Positions 1-9,626 of a stretch of 63,335 nt of DNA are shown here, piece after piece (within the stretch, counting starts at the first letter, position 1; every line of letters begins with the position of its first letter). This stretch comes from an uncultured Pseudomonadota bacterium. Lineage in GTDB: Bacteria > Pseudomonadota > Alphaproteobacteria > UBA3830. The notes under the pieces were generated by a model. The model was not told the DNA's origin and did no database searches. It saw only the letters and a list, made by a program, of their open reading frames with translations. The position numbers were made by a program, and so were the translations under genes. The stretch spans positions 1-63,335 of the forward strand of contig CACXWU010000006.1 in NCBI GenBank assembly GCA_902771535.1, in the 5' to 3' direction.

Positions 1-142
1 CTGAAACGATTTTGTCTAGCGAATTGCGAGGAGGCATTGGTTTAAATACTATCCGTGAAATTTGTTCTCCGAAAAGTAGACAAAACTCAAGTCCAACGAA
101 CTTTTCGCCCTTTCCCAATCTTAGATTTTCTGAAATTTGAGA

Positions 143-219
143 TGGTGCCGGACAACGGACTCGAACCATTGACCTACTGATTACAAATCAGCCGCTCTAC
201 CAACTGAGCTAGTCCGGCA
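143..219 (-). tRNA. tRNA-Thr (anticodon TGT)
   Basis: Read on the minus strand the segment folds as a standard cloverleaf: acceptor TGCCGGA pairs with TCCGGCA, the D arm and a GGTTCGAGTCC T arm are intact, and the anticodon loop between CTGAT and ATCAG holds TGT, which decodes ACA threonine. The 3' CCA is encoded. It lies downstream of rho and the Trm112-like gene on the same strand and may be cut from their transcript. Confidence 0.97.
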
Positions 220-293
220 TCGCAGTCAACAAGCTACCAAAATATCGGCGCAAAGTCCAGGTTTTTTGCGAAGATTTCAGTAGGAATCTACTC

Positions 294-497
294 CTAAACC
301 TTGTTTTTTTTCGATTTTCGCGTTTTACGCTTGGGCGACGGCAGCATGACCGGGACGCCGTCCACGATCGGGTAGGAAACCTCGAATTCCTCATTTACCA
401 AGCTGTCGCCTTTCAGCTCGAGTCCGACTCCCGTCATCGGGCAACGCAACAATCTCAACAAACGTTCACTGATAAAGGGAGTCTCTTCTTGCATCAT
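294..497 (-). CDS. Trm112-family (YcaR/UPF0434-like) small protein
   Basis: A 67-residue protein of the Trm112/YcaR type, small beta-rich proteins that in other organisms act as partners of methyltransferases; the bacterial role is unclear. The family pattern is visible: a leucine-rich N-terminal helix, an LLRCP turn at about residues 16-20 and a YPIVDGVPVML strand near residues 42-52. The second cysteine of the usual CPxC pair is absent, so a zinc knuckle is unlikely, as in many bacterial members. The C-terminus is a basic Lys/Arg tail. Two adjacent ATG codons (497 and 494) could both start it. It begins 6 bases after the rho stop codon and is probably co-transcribed with rho. Confidence 0.8.
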   Translation of the reverse strand: MMQEETPFISERLLRLLRCPMTGVGLELKGDSLVNEEFEVSYPIVDGVPVMLPSPKRKTRKSKKNKV

Positions 498-503
498 GGG
501 TTA

Positions 504-1760
504 CTACTGATTCATTGTCACGAAAAATTCGTCGTTGTTTTTCGTGTTCTTTAACTTTTCGAGCAGGAACTCCATACCGTCGTTCGAGCCCATCGGGATG
601 AGAATTCTCCGCAGAACCCACATCTTGGATAACTTGCCGCGTTCAACCAACAGCTCTTCTTTTCTGGTTCCCGACTTGGTGATGTCGATTGCCGGGAAAA
701 TTCTCTTATCGGACAGCTTTCTGTCGAGGACGATTTCGGCGTTACCCGTTCCTTTGAATTCCTCGAAAATAACATCATCCATACGCGAACCCGTTTCCAC
801 GAGAGCCGTTCCGATAATTGTCAGAGAACCGCCCTCTTCGATGTTACGAGCCGCTCCGAAAATTCTCTTAGGACGCTGCAGAGCATTCGCGTCAACACCT
901 CCGGTCAGAACTTTACCCGAGGACGGGCAGACGGTGTTGTAGGCCCTTGCCAAACGCGTAATCGAATCCAGCAAAATTACGACGTCTTTTTTATGTTCAA
1001 CCAAACGCTTCGCTTTCTCAATAACCATTTCCGCGACTTGAACGTGACGGGTCGGAACCTCGTCGAAGGTCGAGCTGACCACCTCTCCGTCGACGGAACG
1101 GCGCATGTCTGTGACCTCCTCCGGACGCTCGTCGATTAACAGCACGATCAGATAAGTTTCAGGAGAATTTGCCTTAATCGCGTGAGCTAAATTTTGCAGC
1201 ATGACTGTCTTTCCTGTCCGAGGAGGAGCGACGATTAAAGCACGCTGACCTCTTCCCAAAGGAGAAATCAGTTCGATAACACGGGTGGTTAAATCTTTTC
1301 CATTGCCATTTTGAAATTCAAGATCGATTTTGGAATCAGGATACAACGGAGTCAAATCATCGAAGTTTACACGGTGCCGCACAGCCTCCAACGGAGCCCC
1401 ATTGACTGTGCTGATCTTCGACATCGCAAAATATCGTTCACCTTCTTTCGGAGGACGAATGGTACCTTCCAGCGTGTCACCCGTTTTAAGACTGTTTTTA
1501 CGAATTTGCGACGGAGAAACATAAATATCATCCGAACCCGCCATATAATTAGCCTCGGGAGAACGCAGGAATCCGAATCCGTCCTGAAGAACCTCCAGCA
1601 CTCCCTCCCCTTGTATTTCAACCTCATTTTCCGCGAGCTTTTTCAGGATCGCGAACATCAAATCCTGTCTCTTCAACGCCGAAGCATTTTCCAATTCTAA
1701 ACTATCCGCAAAAGCCAAAAGTTCCGAAGGGGTTTTTTGTTTTATTTCTTTTAAACGCAT
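504..1760 (-). CDS. rho: Transcription termination factor Rho
   Basis: A 418-residue hexameric RNA helicase that ends transcription at Rho-dependent sites, almost the same length as E. coli Rho (419). The order of parts is normal: Rho_N helical domain (about 1-45), cold-shock-like RNA-binding domain (about 50-125, with [13 protein letters not shown]), then the RecA-type ATPase. Walker A is APPRTGKT (178-185), the [15 protein letters not shown] segment follows at about 208, Walker B with [15 protein letters not shown] sits at about 261-275, and the Q/R-loop region [10 protein letters not shown] at about 285-294. The start ATG has a GAGA-rich upstream sequence. It leads a short minus-strand group with the Trm112-like gene and tRNA-Thr. 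Confidence 0.99.
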   Translation of the reverse strand: MRLKEIKQKTPSELLAFADSLELENASALKRQDLMFAILKKLAENEVEIQGEGVLEVLQDGFGFLRSPEANYMAGSDDIYVSPSQIRKNSLKTGDTLEGTIRPPKEGERYFAMSKISTVNGAPLEAVRHRVNFDDLTPLYPDSKIDLEFQNGNGKDLTTRVIELISPLGRGQRALIVAPPRTGKTVMLQNLAHAIKANSPETYLIVLLIDERPEEVTDMRRSVDGEVVSSTFDEVPTRHVQVAEMVIEKAKRLVEHKKDVVILLDSITRLARAYNTVCPSSGKVLTGGVDANALQRPKRIFGAARNIEEGGSLTIIGTALVETGSRMDDVIFEEFKGTGNAEIVLDRKLSDKRIFPAIDITKSGTRKEELLVERGKLSKMWVLRRILIPMGSNDGMEFLLEKLKNTKNNDEFFVTMNQ

Positions 1761-1829
1761 TTTATCTCTTAAAACTCATACACGGTGTACCATCTACTAC
1801 CCGAACTCAACAAACAATGATGAAAACGA

Positions 1830-2086
<257 letters not shown>

Positions 2087-2224
2087 GGCAACTCAAAAAT
2101 CAATGATCAATTCAAACACTAACCGAATGCAGTCTACACTTTCGGAAATGAATTTGCAAATATATTAAAAGCGGATTATAGAAATGATCAACGTGCTTTC
2201 TTTCATAGAAAAATTTTTCAGATG

Positions 2225-2253
2225 TTGTCATTTTTTAATTTTAACCTTATATC
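2225..2253 (+). promoter_or_regulatory. Promoter candidate for the ankyrin gene at 2292
   Basis: TTGTCA (2225-2230) and TATATC (2248-2253) are separated by exactly 17 bases and lie about 40 bases before the start codon, fitting a sigma-70 promoter with a short leader. Confidence 0.5.
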
Positions 2254-2291
2254 TATTATAGAGCGTATCGGTTTTAGAGATGGAGAGAAAT

Positions 2292-3542
2292 ATGAAGAAG
2301 TTGATAGTGCTGGTGTCCGTTGCTACAATGCTAAATTTTGATGTTTTTGCGATGAAAAGTGTTGAAAATAATGATGGCAATAAAATCCATGGATGTTCGA
2401 AACAGCCCATAGATTACAGAAAAGCTTGGACAAGAAGCCACACAATTTTGCTGAATCATATCGAAAATGCCGAAAAAACAGAGTCTGACTATGAGAAAGC
2501 TCTGAATATCGTTAAAAAAGCTCACCTGAATGTAGATGCTTGTGTTTTTGGAAACACATTGCTTCATGCCGCGGCTGAATTGTTTGATCCGAGAATACTT
2601 AGCGCTTTATTGGATAAAAATCCGAAAAATATAAATGCAATCAATAAATCCGGATATTCTGCATTTTCTTTATACATGAACAACTTTGTCAATCCTTACA
2701 ATAATACGGCGAAAGAGCTATATAAGATTTCTCTCGGTATATCAGAACACGACAAATCGAAAGACACGCAGTTGATCCTGAAATCCGGAATAGATAATGA
2801 TGTTTCTGAGAATTTTGCAAAATATGATCGAGAAAAGGAGATCGATACAAGAAGGGACCGTGTATTAAAAAAGTTTGTTAAGGAAATAAGTTCACAAACT
2901 CTGGAAGTCAACAGATCTGCAGCTTCAATTATCGAAAAATTTATCGAATGTGGGGCGGATATCAATATAAAAAATCCAACAACTAAGGAGACTGCCTTTC
3001 ATCTCACGGTACACCGGGGGGATATCGAAGGTCTGCGCACATTGCTTAATTATGATTCAAGTTCTATCAATGACTTAACTGACCTCAATTTATCTGCTTT
3101 GGACTATGCCGTACAGAATAAAAACATTCCGATAATTGAGTTGCTCATAAAAAAGGGTGCAAAGGTTAGCTTTGAAAATTTGAAACGCGCTTTGGAAGAA
3201 CCTGAGTTGCTGAAAATCTTACTGCCGAATAAAGATAGCTTATCGAAAATAGAAAACGGAGAAGCAATATTGTCACATTGCTCAGTTTTCGATCTAAATG
3301 AGAAGGTAGTTGGCTTTTTAATTGATCGAGGCGCCAGTGTAGATACTCCGGATAAGTACGGATATTCCTTTCTAAGCGACTTTATCTATCATTATAAGGG
3401 AAATAATAAAAAACTTATCGACAAAGTCATTGAAGCTTCTGGCAATTTAGACTGTGTGGACTATACTGGTTGGAGGTTTAAGCACATTAATCCATTAATT
3501 TCGGAAAAACTTTCTCAAGCAAAAGCTGATAATGCATCTTAG
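2292..3542 (+). CDS. Secreted ankyrin-repeat protein
   Basis: A 416-residue protein with a Sec signal peptide (Lys-Lys, then a hydrophobic stretch ending near VFA at about residue 20). Ankyrin-like helices follow in two blocks: an N-terminal repeat (GNTLLHAAAE, then a DPRILSALLDKNP helix) and a run in the second half containing GADINIKN, TAFHLTVHRGDIEGLRTLL, ALDYAVQNKNIPIIELLIKKGA and VVGFLIDRGASVDTPD. Ankyrin proteins bind other proteins; exported ones in intracellular bacteria often meet host targets, which is inference here. The ATG at 2292 is chosen because GGAGAG precedes it at good spacing; an in-frame ATG at 2280 sits on that ribosome site. No enzymatic domain is visible. Confidence 0.8.
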   Translation: MKKLIVLVSVATMLNFDVFAMKSVENNDGNKIHGCSKQPIDYRKAWTRSHTILLNHIENAEKTESDYEKALNIVKKAHLNVDACVFGNTLLHAAAELFDPRILSALLDKNPKNINAINKSGYSAFSLYMNNFVNPYNNTAKELYKISLGISEHDKSKDTQLILKSGIDNDVSENFAKYDREKEIDTRRDRVLKKFVKEISSQTLEVNRSAASIIEKFIECGADINIKNPTTKETAFHLTVHRGDIEGLRTLLNYDSSSINDLTDLNLSALDYAVQNKNIPIIELLIKKGAKVSFENLKRALEEPELLKILLPNKDSLSKIENGEAILSHCSVFDLNEKVVGFLIDRGASVDTPDKYGYSFLSDFIYHYKGNNKKLIDKVIEASGNLDCVDYTGWRFKHINPLISEKLSQAKADNAS

Positions 3543-3548
3543 TAAACG

Positions 3549-3708
3549 CATCGTTCGGAGAACTTAAATAACCTATGTTCCCGATCACTTATACCTATGG
3601 TTCGCAGGGGTTCCGACAACCGTAAAATTCAACTTGCATTTGTCTCATGCCGCGTGTAAATTCAACTACAGAGGGAATGATTCTCAGAGTTTTAAGCTCT
3701 CGAAGATG
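3549..3708 (+). ncRNA. ssrS: 6S RNA candidate (ssrS-like)
   Basis: The gene-free stretch before fhs folds as 6S RNA does. The ends pair: 3549-3568 (catc, ttcg, gag, cttaaa) with 3691-3708 (tttaag, ctc, cgaa, gatg), about 17 base pairs with small bulges. Inside, GTTCCC (3577-3582) pairs with GGGAAT (3673-3678) and closes a large central bubble. The 5' side of that bubble, CCGATCACTTATACC, closely resembles the E. coli 6S segment CCGATATTTCATACC (recalled), and the 3' side has CTACAG near the E. coli TTACAG. Length of about 160 bases fits. A GATAAT box at 3528-3533 could start it. 6S genes often sit beside one-carbon/folate genes, as here. 6S RNA binds sigma-70 RNA polymerase and mimics an open promoter. 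Confidence 0.65.
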
Positions 3709-3759
3709 GAAAAGAAGGTTGATCTCAACCGAAAATATTGATTTAAACTTAGGCTTTCG

Positions 3760-5421
3760 ATGAAGACTGATATTGAAATTTCACAAAGTGCGAACAAAAA
3801 AAATATTCTGGAAATAGCTAAAAAATTAGGATTGGGCGAAAACGATCTGGAATTGTACGGTAGCTATAAAGCAAAGATCGCGCCATCCGCGAGGGAAAAA
3901 CTTCGAAACAAAAAAGACGGCAAGTTGATTTTGGTAACGTCCATTAATCCGACTCCAGCGGGAGAGGGAAAAACCACCGTCAGTATCGGACTGGGAGAGG
4001 CTTTGTCTCTGCTGAATTACAAGACATGCATTGCTTTGAGAGAGCCGTCGTTGGGACCTTGTTTCGGCCTTAAGGGATGTGCTACCGGAGGAGGTTATTC
4101 GCAGATAATTCCCATGGAGGATATCAATCTTCATTTTACGGGAGATTTTCATGCGATTACGAGTGCTCACAACTTGCTGGCGGCGATGATAGATAATCAT
4201 ATTTATTATGGCAACAAGTTAGACTTTGATCTCAAGAGAATTACCTGGAAGAGAGTTCTGGATGTTAATGATCGAGCACTGAGAAATATTATCATTGGTT
4301 TGGGAAACAAAACGGACGGAGTTGTTCGAGAGACGGGGTTTGACATTACGGCGGCCTCGGAAATCATGGCGATCCTATGTCTGTCGGAGGACCTGGAGGA
4401 TCTCAGAAGGAGGATCGACAATATCATTATCGGTTACAATAGCAAGAAGGAAGAAATTACCTGCAAGATGCTCGGGGCGACAGGCGCGTTGGTTACGTTG
4501 CTTAAGGACGCAATTAAGCCGAATTTGGTTCAGACAATCGGTGGAACACCTGCGTTTGTGCACGGAGGACCTTTTGCGAATATCGCTCACGGATGCAGCA
4601 GCTTGATAGCAACCAAATGTTCTCTGAAATTGGCGGATTACACCGTGACGGAAGCGGGTTTCGGAGCGGATTTGGGGGCAGAAAAGTTCTTGGATATAAA
4701 ATGTCCGTTGTTGGGAAAATATCCCGACGTTGTCGTAATCGTTGCAACGGTCAAAGCGATAAAAATGCACGGATATGTGACTCTCGATAGGTTACAGGAG
4801 GAAAATCTCGCGGCCCTCGAAGCTGGCTTTGAAAATCTTGAAAAGCATATCCAAAATGTAAAAAGATATAATCTGCCCGTGGTGATTGCTTTGAACGTAT
4901 TTAGCAGCGACACTCAGGCCGAGCTGAATTTCATAAGGGAAAGGTGCGATAATCTGGGCGTAAAGACGGCATTATGCAAAGTCTGGGAATTAGGTGGAAA
5001 GGGCGGTCTCGAGTTGGCTGAAATCGTAGCAAAATTGGCAAACAAGACCAAGCCACCCTTCCATCATTTGTACAATGCAACGGATTCAACCAGCTCCAAA
5101 ATAGAGAAAATTGCCAGCGTTATATACGGAGCGAGCGGCGTAAATTACATGCCGAAGGCGCGGCAGGTTTTGGATCAACTGACAGGTAAGGTGTACCCTG
5201 TATGTTTGGCGAAAACGCAAAGTTCGTTAAGCGATGACAAGTCCCTCCTAGGAAGACCGAAAAACTTCAAAATTACAATTAATGATATCAGAATTATGGC
5301 GGGAGCGGGATTCGTTGTAGCTTATGCCGGAAACATTATGACCATGATGGGACTGCCTGTCGTTCCGCGAGCCGAAAAAATCAACTCCGACAGCAACAGT
5401 CGAGTCGTCGGTTTGGATTAG
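3760..5421 (+). CDS. fhs: Formate-tetrahydrofolate ligase
   Basis: A 553-residue enzyme that joins formate to tetrahydrofolate using ATP, giving 10-formyl-THF for purine and formyl-Met synthesis. The full-length family is recognisable: the P-loop TPAGEGKTT at about residue 65, then LREPSLGPCFGLKGCATGGG, the FTGDFHAI segment, GGTPAFVHGGPFANIAHG in the middle and a GLPVVPRAEKI-like C-terminus typical of the family. It stands alone, downstream of the 6S RNA candidate, and may be transcribed through it. No intrinsic terminator is obvious after the stop; the next gene is convergent. Confidence 0.97.
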   Translation: MKTDIEISQSANKKNILEIAKKLGLGENDLELYGSYKAKIAPSAREKLRNKKDGKLILVTSINPTPAGEGKTTVSIGLGEALSLLNYKTCIALREPSLGPCFGLKGCATGGGYSQIIPMEDINLHFTGDFHAITSAHNLLAAMIDNHIYYGNKLDFDLKRITWKRVLDVNDRALRNIIIGLGNKTDGVVRETGFDITAASEIMAILCLSEDLEDLRRRIDNIIIGYNSKKEEITCKMLGATGALVTLLKDAIKPNLVQTIGGTPAFVHGGPFANIAHGCSSLIATKCSLKLADYTVTEAGFGADLGAEKFLDIKCPLLGKYPDVVVIVATVKAIKMHGYVTLDRLQEENLAALEAGFENLEKHIQNVKRYNLPVVIALNVFSSDTQAELNFIRERCDNLGVKTALCKVWELGGKGGLELAEIVAKLANKTKPPFHHLYNATDSTSSKIEKIASVIYGASGVNYMPKARQVLDQLTGKVYPVCLAKTQSSLSDDKSLLGRPKNFKITINDIRIMAGAGFVVAYAGNIMTMMGLPVVPRAEKINSDSNSRVVGLD

Positions 5422-5536
5422 TTGAAAACGAGATAATACGCTGCTGAAATTTTTTGCTTCTTATACCGTTCAAATTTCACTTCGCGAAATATTCAGGAAA
5501 GATTTTACTGTATACAGATGCGAGCTTTGTTTATTT

Positions 5537-7468
5537 CTAGGGTTTTTTCGTATCTTTCTCTGATTTTATTTCCTGAGAAATCAAATTTTGATCGATTTTG
5601 AAAATACTGTAATTTGAAAATTTTTCAGGGATTTTTACAGCACTTAGCCATTGCGGAATGTGTCCCGCAAGAACCGACGAAGCGAAACTGTTTGGGAACT
5701 GACTCTCCTGCTTATGTCCGATGAAAAGATATTTCGATTTTGTTTTCTGCAGAACTTTTCGAACGGTACTCAGGTCATTATCCATTTCCATTACGACGTA
5801 GGATGACATAATTCCTTCGATTTGTCGGTGATAAGGCGCCCCGAGCACACAGTGTTTCGTATAATAAAGTAACTTGGACCCATGATTGGAGTGAGCCATA
5901 ATTACCACGGGTTCACTGCTGAGATCATCTACGTATTTGAATAATTCCGCGTCTGAATATTGGTGATTTTTAGGTTTTCTATCATCGAGGTCAGATTTTA
6001 CAAAAAGAGAGGTCGCAAATATGAAAAAACAGGCAATAATCATTGTAATTACCATTCGTACGGGTTTGCTGTATTTTTTTACGTACTTGCTGGACATACC
6101 GAGGCTTACGATAATCGGCAACCCGAACAAAAAGGAATACGGAATCATTCGATAAGCAAAACACGCCAGAACCCAATAACCGGCAGCAAGTACTAAAAAC
6201 AAAGTCCAGATGATATTTTTGCCGGAAATAGTCTGATTTTTCAATTCTCGGACCTTTACGACGATGGCTGCAAAGGTAATTACTGTACCAACTGAAAAAG
6301 TATATATCATGTTTCCGGTAAGAGGAGAACGTAATTCGGAAATTTTACAAAGCCAAATATCCTTTATAAATTGCGGTATATCTGCGGACATTCCCATCAG
6401 GAATCGAGGGAACATAGATAAAAATACACACGCAATGGTCAATGCCCAAATGACCACCTCATACAAATGATTTTTTCTGTTTATCAGCAGTAAATTAACG
6501 GCAAAAAATGTCGTTAAGCAAAGAAACAGCGTCGCGTGTACCATGGAAATTTTGTCATATTCTGCTGGTTGGATGTCCATCAGGAGAATCAACATAAACA
6601 TCAGACAGACGAAATGCCAACTTTTGAAAAAAGGATCATTTTCCAAAGATTTTTTCGATAAAATTGCATAAGGCATCAACAGAAGCAGAAGGCATATCGA
6701 AAAACCGTGAATAGCTTTGGAGCCTGCTTCCGGTATAAGTGCAATCGTTCCGACAAAGCAGGCGGTAAGAAGGCTTTTAAAATACAAATTCTTCGTTTTT
6801 GAAAAATTATTCATGTAAGCGAAGAATAATACTGCGTCTGTCAGCAATAGGACAATTAAGGTTTCAGGAGAAGCCCAGACACACGCCGTGGCAGCAACTG
6901 CTGTTTTTACATAAATACTTTTGCTTTCGGTTTCATCCAAAACCATTTTTGCTGTGTAATAAATATAAATGAGTATACAAAGTGTTATGAATGCGTGATG
7001 ATCAGGGCGTCCGAAAGAAAAAAACGGAATCAATAACGGAGACGCACAAAACAGTGCAGTTGCTAGGAAGACATTGCCTTTGTTTGTGAACATATCGAAA
7101 ATTTTGAACACGAACACCATACTGACTAACCCGATAATAGGACTGATGCAAAAGCAAACATAGTTAATTGCATTATTAATAGAATCCGTAAACAAATTGG
7201 TTAACCAACTTAGTCCTATTATGAAGAAATCGTATAAACGAGACCAGTGGAGTTCGCAACCGTAAGGATAATTTGATCGAGCAATTACGTGATTATTTAA
7301 ATCAAAGTGTTGAAAAAATTCCCTTGTCCGAATTACCCTCATAAAGTCGTCATTATCGATGAAATTTATACATTCTCCGAACATGATTACATGGCAACAG
7401 CTCATCATCGCTATGTACATTATGCCCAAAATAATTAATTCGATGGTTTTTTCCTTTAACCTAAACAT
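5537..7468 (-). CDS. GT-C-like integral membrane glycosyltransferase
   Basis: A multispanning membrane protein with about 11-13 hydrophobic segments and a soluble C-terminal domain of about 140 residues. The first external loop has DNDDFMRVIR and then YPYGCELHWSRLYD; a later loop has FGRPDHHAF. This combination (acidic D-D-x-M-R, HWSRL, GRxDHH) is what I recall from a family of alphaproteobacterial membrane proteins related to GT-C glycosyltransferases such as STT3/PglB, which take sugars from lipid carriers. The acceptor and sugar cannot be told. The longer frame from 7561 would start with TTG; the ATG at 7468 gives a short basic N-terminus directly before the first membrane helix, so it is preferred, although its ribosome site is weak. 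Convergent with fhs. Confidence 0.6.
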   Translation of the reverse strand: MFRLKEKTIELIILGIMYIAMMSCCHVIMFGECINFIDNDDFMRVIRTREFFQHFDLNNHVIARSNYPYGCELHWSRLYDFFIIGLSWLTNLFTDSINNAINYVCFCISPIIGLVSMVFVFKIFDMFTNKGNVFLATALFCASPLLIPFFSFGRPDHHAFITLCILIYIYYTAKMVLDETESKSIYVKTAVAATACVWASPETLIVLLLTDAVLFFAYMNNFSKTKNLYFKSLLTACFVGTIALIPEAGSKAIHGFSICLLLLLMPYAILSKKSLENDPFFKSWHFVCLMFMLILLMDIQPAEYDKISMVHATLFLCLTTFFAVNLLLINRKNHLYEVVIWALTIACVFLSMFPRFLMGMSADIPQFIKDIWLCKISELRSPLTGNMIYTFSVGTVITFAAIVVKVRELKNQTISGKNIIWTLFLVLAAGYWVLACFAYRMIPYSFLFGLPIIVSLGMSSKYVKKYSKPVRMVITMIIACFFIFATSLFVKSDLDDRKPKNHQYSDAELFKYVDDLSSEPVVIMAHSNHGSKLLYYTKHCVLGAPYHRQIEGIMSSYVVMEMDNDLSTVRKVLQKTKSKYLFIGHKQESQFPNSFASSVLAGHIPQWLSAVKIPEKFSNYSIFKIDQNLISQEIKSEKDTKKP

Positions 7469-7583
7469 ACTTATTCCAGAAACAATTTTCTGCGTAATAT
7501 GGTATCGAAAAATGGTTAACAAAAAGTTAGCAAACTCGAAGGCTGCGTCGAGAATAAGCAATATCTGATCGTTGCGGTAACTT

Positions 7584-8588
7584 CTATCTTCCCGCTTCTG
7601 ACATATTCTTTTTGAATTGACTGAAACTTTTTATCTGATCGAAATCCAAGTCCAGCATATTGCTCTCGGCAAATGTGAAACAATAGGTTTGATATCCCTC
7701 TAATCTACGTGCCGGACGCAAATATTTATCCCAGCTTGAAATCGGAGGCAAGGTTCCGGTGCGGCTGTGCAGCACCAACATATACTCATGGGATTTCAAC
7801 CCGACAAGAACCTCATCGGATATTTCCCCCGAATCGATACCAATCTCTATTATCCTGTCGATTTCGGACTCAGGCATCATGCTCAGAAGGCTTGCCCGTC
7901 CATCTTCTCGCAAAAACAGATAACTTCCGAAAGTGTCGAGCATGTAATATTCAATGTAACTTCGATTGAGACAGGTTCCGTAGAAAAAATTTGCAAAAAT
8001 CGGATCCCGAAGATTGTTCATCTCTTTTGCCGGAAGATATTTCATCAGATCTGAAGTATAAGCGGAAAAATATTGATGAATCGCCCAATTCACACTCTGA
8101 ATCACGTCGCTGACTATATTGGAACTGCTTTTTCTTGCAAATCGGTTGATATATCCGTTATTAAAAGCATCAATCGCTACATTTTCGTCGGCGACACCGG
8201 TAAGAAGTATTCGTTGTATATTCGGATTCGATATTTTGGAGCACAGTTCAACTCCGTCAATTCCTGGCATGGAGTAATCCACAATGACCGCAGAAATCTT
8301 GGCAAACCTGTTTTCATCGTATATCTGACTGTGAACTCTATTCACATTCAAAAGAATAGATTGCCAATCCGAAGTCGCCTCGTCTCCGCTCATGGTTAAA
8401 TCAGAAAAAGCGAGGGAGTTATTCACGGAATTTTCATTAATAAAATCCAATCCGGCGAACGGATCGGTGAACCCTTTTACCGTTATGTTCTTTGAACCCA
8501 ATATATCTTTTAAACTGTCTAAGAAATTAACATTATCATCGATAGCGACCACAGTAGTCGGAAAATAACAACTCAGTATACCATTCAT
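7584..8588 (-). CDS. Response-regulator receiver protein with an inserted loop and novel C-terminus
   Basis: The N-terminal half is a CheY-like receiver: the acidic pair in VVAIDDN, the phosphoacceptor Asp in VIVDYSMPGIDG, the conserved Thr in ILLTG and the Lys in FARKSS are all present. About 50 extra residues lie between the first helix and the phosphoacceptor strand, an unusual insertion. The C-terminal 150 residues resemble no output domain I know: no HTH, GGDEF, EAL or HD-GYP motif is visible. No histidine kinase is nearby. The frame opens with TTG at 8600; ATG at 8588 is more likely. It is divergent from ftsE. Function beyond phospho-signalling is unknown. Confidence 0.7.
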   Translation of the reverse strand: MNGILSCYFPTTVVAIDDNVNFLDSLKDILGSKNITVKGFTDPFAGLDFINENSVNNSLAFSDLTMSGDEATSDWQSILLNVNRVHSQIYDENRFAKISAVIVDYSMPGIDGVELCSKISNPNIQRILLTGVADENVAIDAFNNGYINRFARKSSSNIVSDVIQSVNWAIHQYFSAYTSDLMKYLPAKEMNNLRDPIFANFFYGTCLNRSYIEYYMLDTFGSYLFLREDGRASLLSMMPESEIDRIIEIGIDSGEISDEVLVGLKSHEYMLVLHSRTGTLPPISSWDKYLRPARRLEGYQTYCFTFAESNMLDLDFDQIKSFSQFKKNMSEAGR

Positions 8589-8869
8589 ATCTAAACGCAA
8601 ACCACAACACTGTTTTGAGTCTACTTCAAATATTTTTCGGATTCAACCAGTTAAAAATCTTCATATCTTCATTTTTAAGCAGTTGAGAATTTTGCTGCAA
8701 GTGGTAATTGCTCTGCTTCACGTGACAATATTTCAGACAATCGAATTATTTTTATATGGTGAGTGATTTCGGTTATTTTTCTATTTCAAAACTCCAACGT
8801 GCGAGGCCGGTACCATATTGTGAGATGTAAATGAGTAAGGAATCTGGAATAAATCTTCATTCATTAATG

Positions 8870-8898
8870 TTCATTGATCAAATTCGTTATGTTACAAT
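8870..8898 (+). promoter_or_regulatory. Weak promoter candidate for ftsE
   Basis: TTCATT (8870-8875), 17 bases, then TACAAT (8893-8898), about 35 bases before the preferred ftsE start. The -35 box is poor. It lies in a 344-base stretch between the divergent response regulator and ftsE that holds no other feature I can support, apart from a TTCACGTGA core at 8717-8725. Confidence 0.3.
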
Positions 8899-8932
8899 GA
8901 TAAGAAATAAATTATTTATGTCAGGAGTTAGT

Positions 8933-9625
8933 ATGCGCACAAACGAGCCCGTGATTTCTTTAGATAAGGTTATGGTTCATTATGGTAATGGAATTCCTGT
9001 CTTAAAAAACATATCTCTCGATTTGAACAAAAAATCCTTTTATTTCCTGACGGGAGCGAGCGGAGCCGGAAAGAGTACTCTCATACGGTTACTTTACATG
9101 GGGTTGAAGCCGGCATCGGGAAATTTGAAGATTTTCGGAGAAAATGTATCGGAGTTGACACCCAATGAAATCTGCGATTTTCGCCAAAGGATTGGAGTGG
9201 TGTTCCAGGATTACAATCTGCTGAATCATCTGACGATTTTGGAAAATGTCGCTCTTCCTTTGAAAGTTAAGGGAGAAACTCAGCGTGCGAGAGAACATCA
9301 AGCAAAGGAAATTTTGGATTGGGTTGGACTCGGAAATTGTTTCAATTTATATCCGGAGCAACTTTCCGGAGGACAAAAGCAAAGGGTGGCGATCGCGCGT
9401 GCGGTCATAACTCGTCCGGAGATCATTCTTGCCGACGAGCCGACCGGAAATGTCGATGAAGAAATCGCGAATAAGCTGATGCGGTTGTTTTACGGGATGC
9501 ATAAAATGGGAACTTGCGTTATCGTTGCGACTCATTATCGGCAATTTGTGGACAAATTCAGTTTTTCGGAGATCGCCATCGAAAACAACAAAATTCATTT
9601 GAAAAATAATCGTGACGGAGAGTAA
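8933..9625 (+). CDS. ftsE: Cell division ATP-binding protein FtsE
   Basis: A 230-residue ABC ATPase that works with FtsX in the inner membrane to control peptidoglycan hydrolases at the division site. Walker A is GASGAGKST, the Q-loop VFQDYNLL, the ABC signature LSGGQKQR and Walker [13 protein letters not shown], with the switch His in VATHYRQF; this is the MacB/FtsE style. ATG 8933 is chosen because AGGAG stands 7 bases before it and the length then fits the family (about 220); the upstream in-frame ATG at 8831 would add 34 unrelated residues and run through the promoter candidate. ftsX starts one base after the stop. Confidence 0.95.
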   Translation: MRTNEPVISLDKVMVHYGNGIPVLKNISLDLNKKSFYFLTGASGAGKSTLIRLLYMGLKPASGNLKIFGENVSELTPNEICDFRQRIGVVFQDYNLLNHLTILENVALPLKVKGETQRAREHQAKEILDWVGLGNCFNLYPEQLSGGQKQRVAIARAVITRPEIILADEPTGNVDEEIANKLMRLFYGMHKMGTCVIVATHYRQFVDKFSFSEIAIENNKIHLKNNRDGE

Positions 9626-9626
9626 T

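Noticed and set aside
8714-8729. TGCTTCACGTGACAAT as a fourth parS site
   Set aside because: Only 12 of 16 positions match, with both ends wrong; the TTCACGTGA core alone is not enough.
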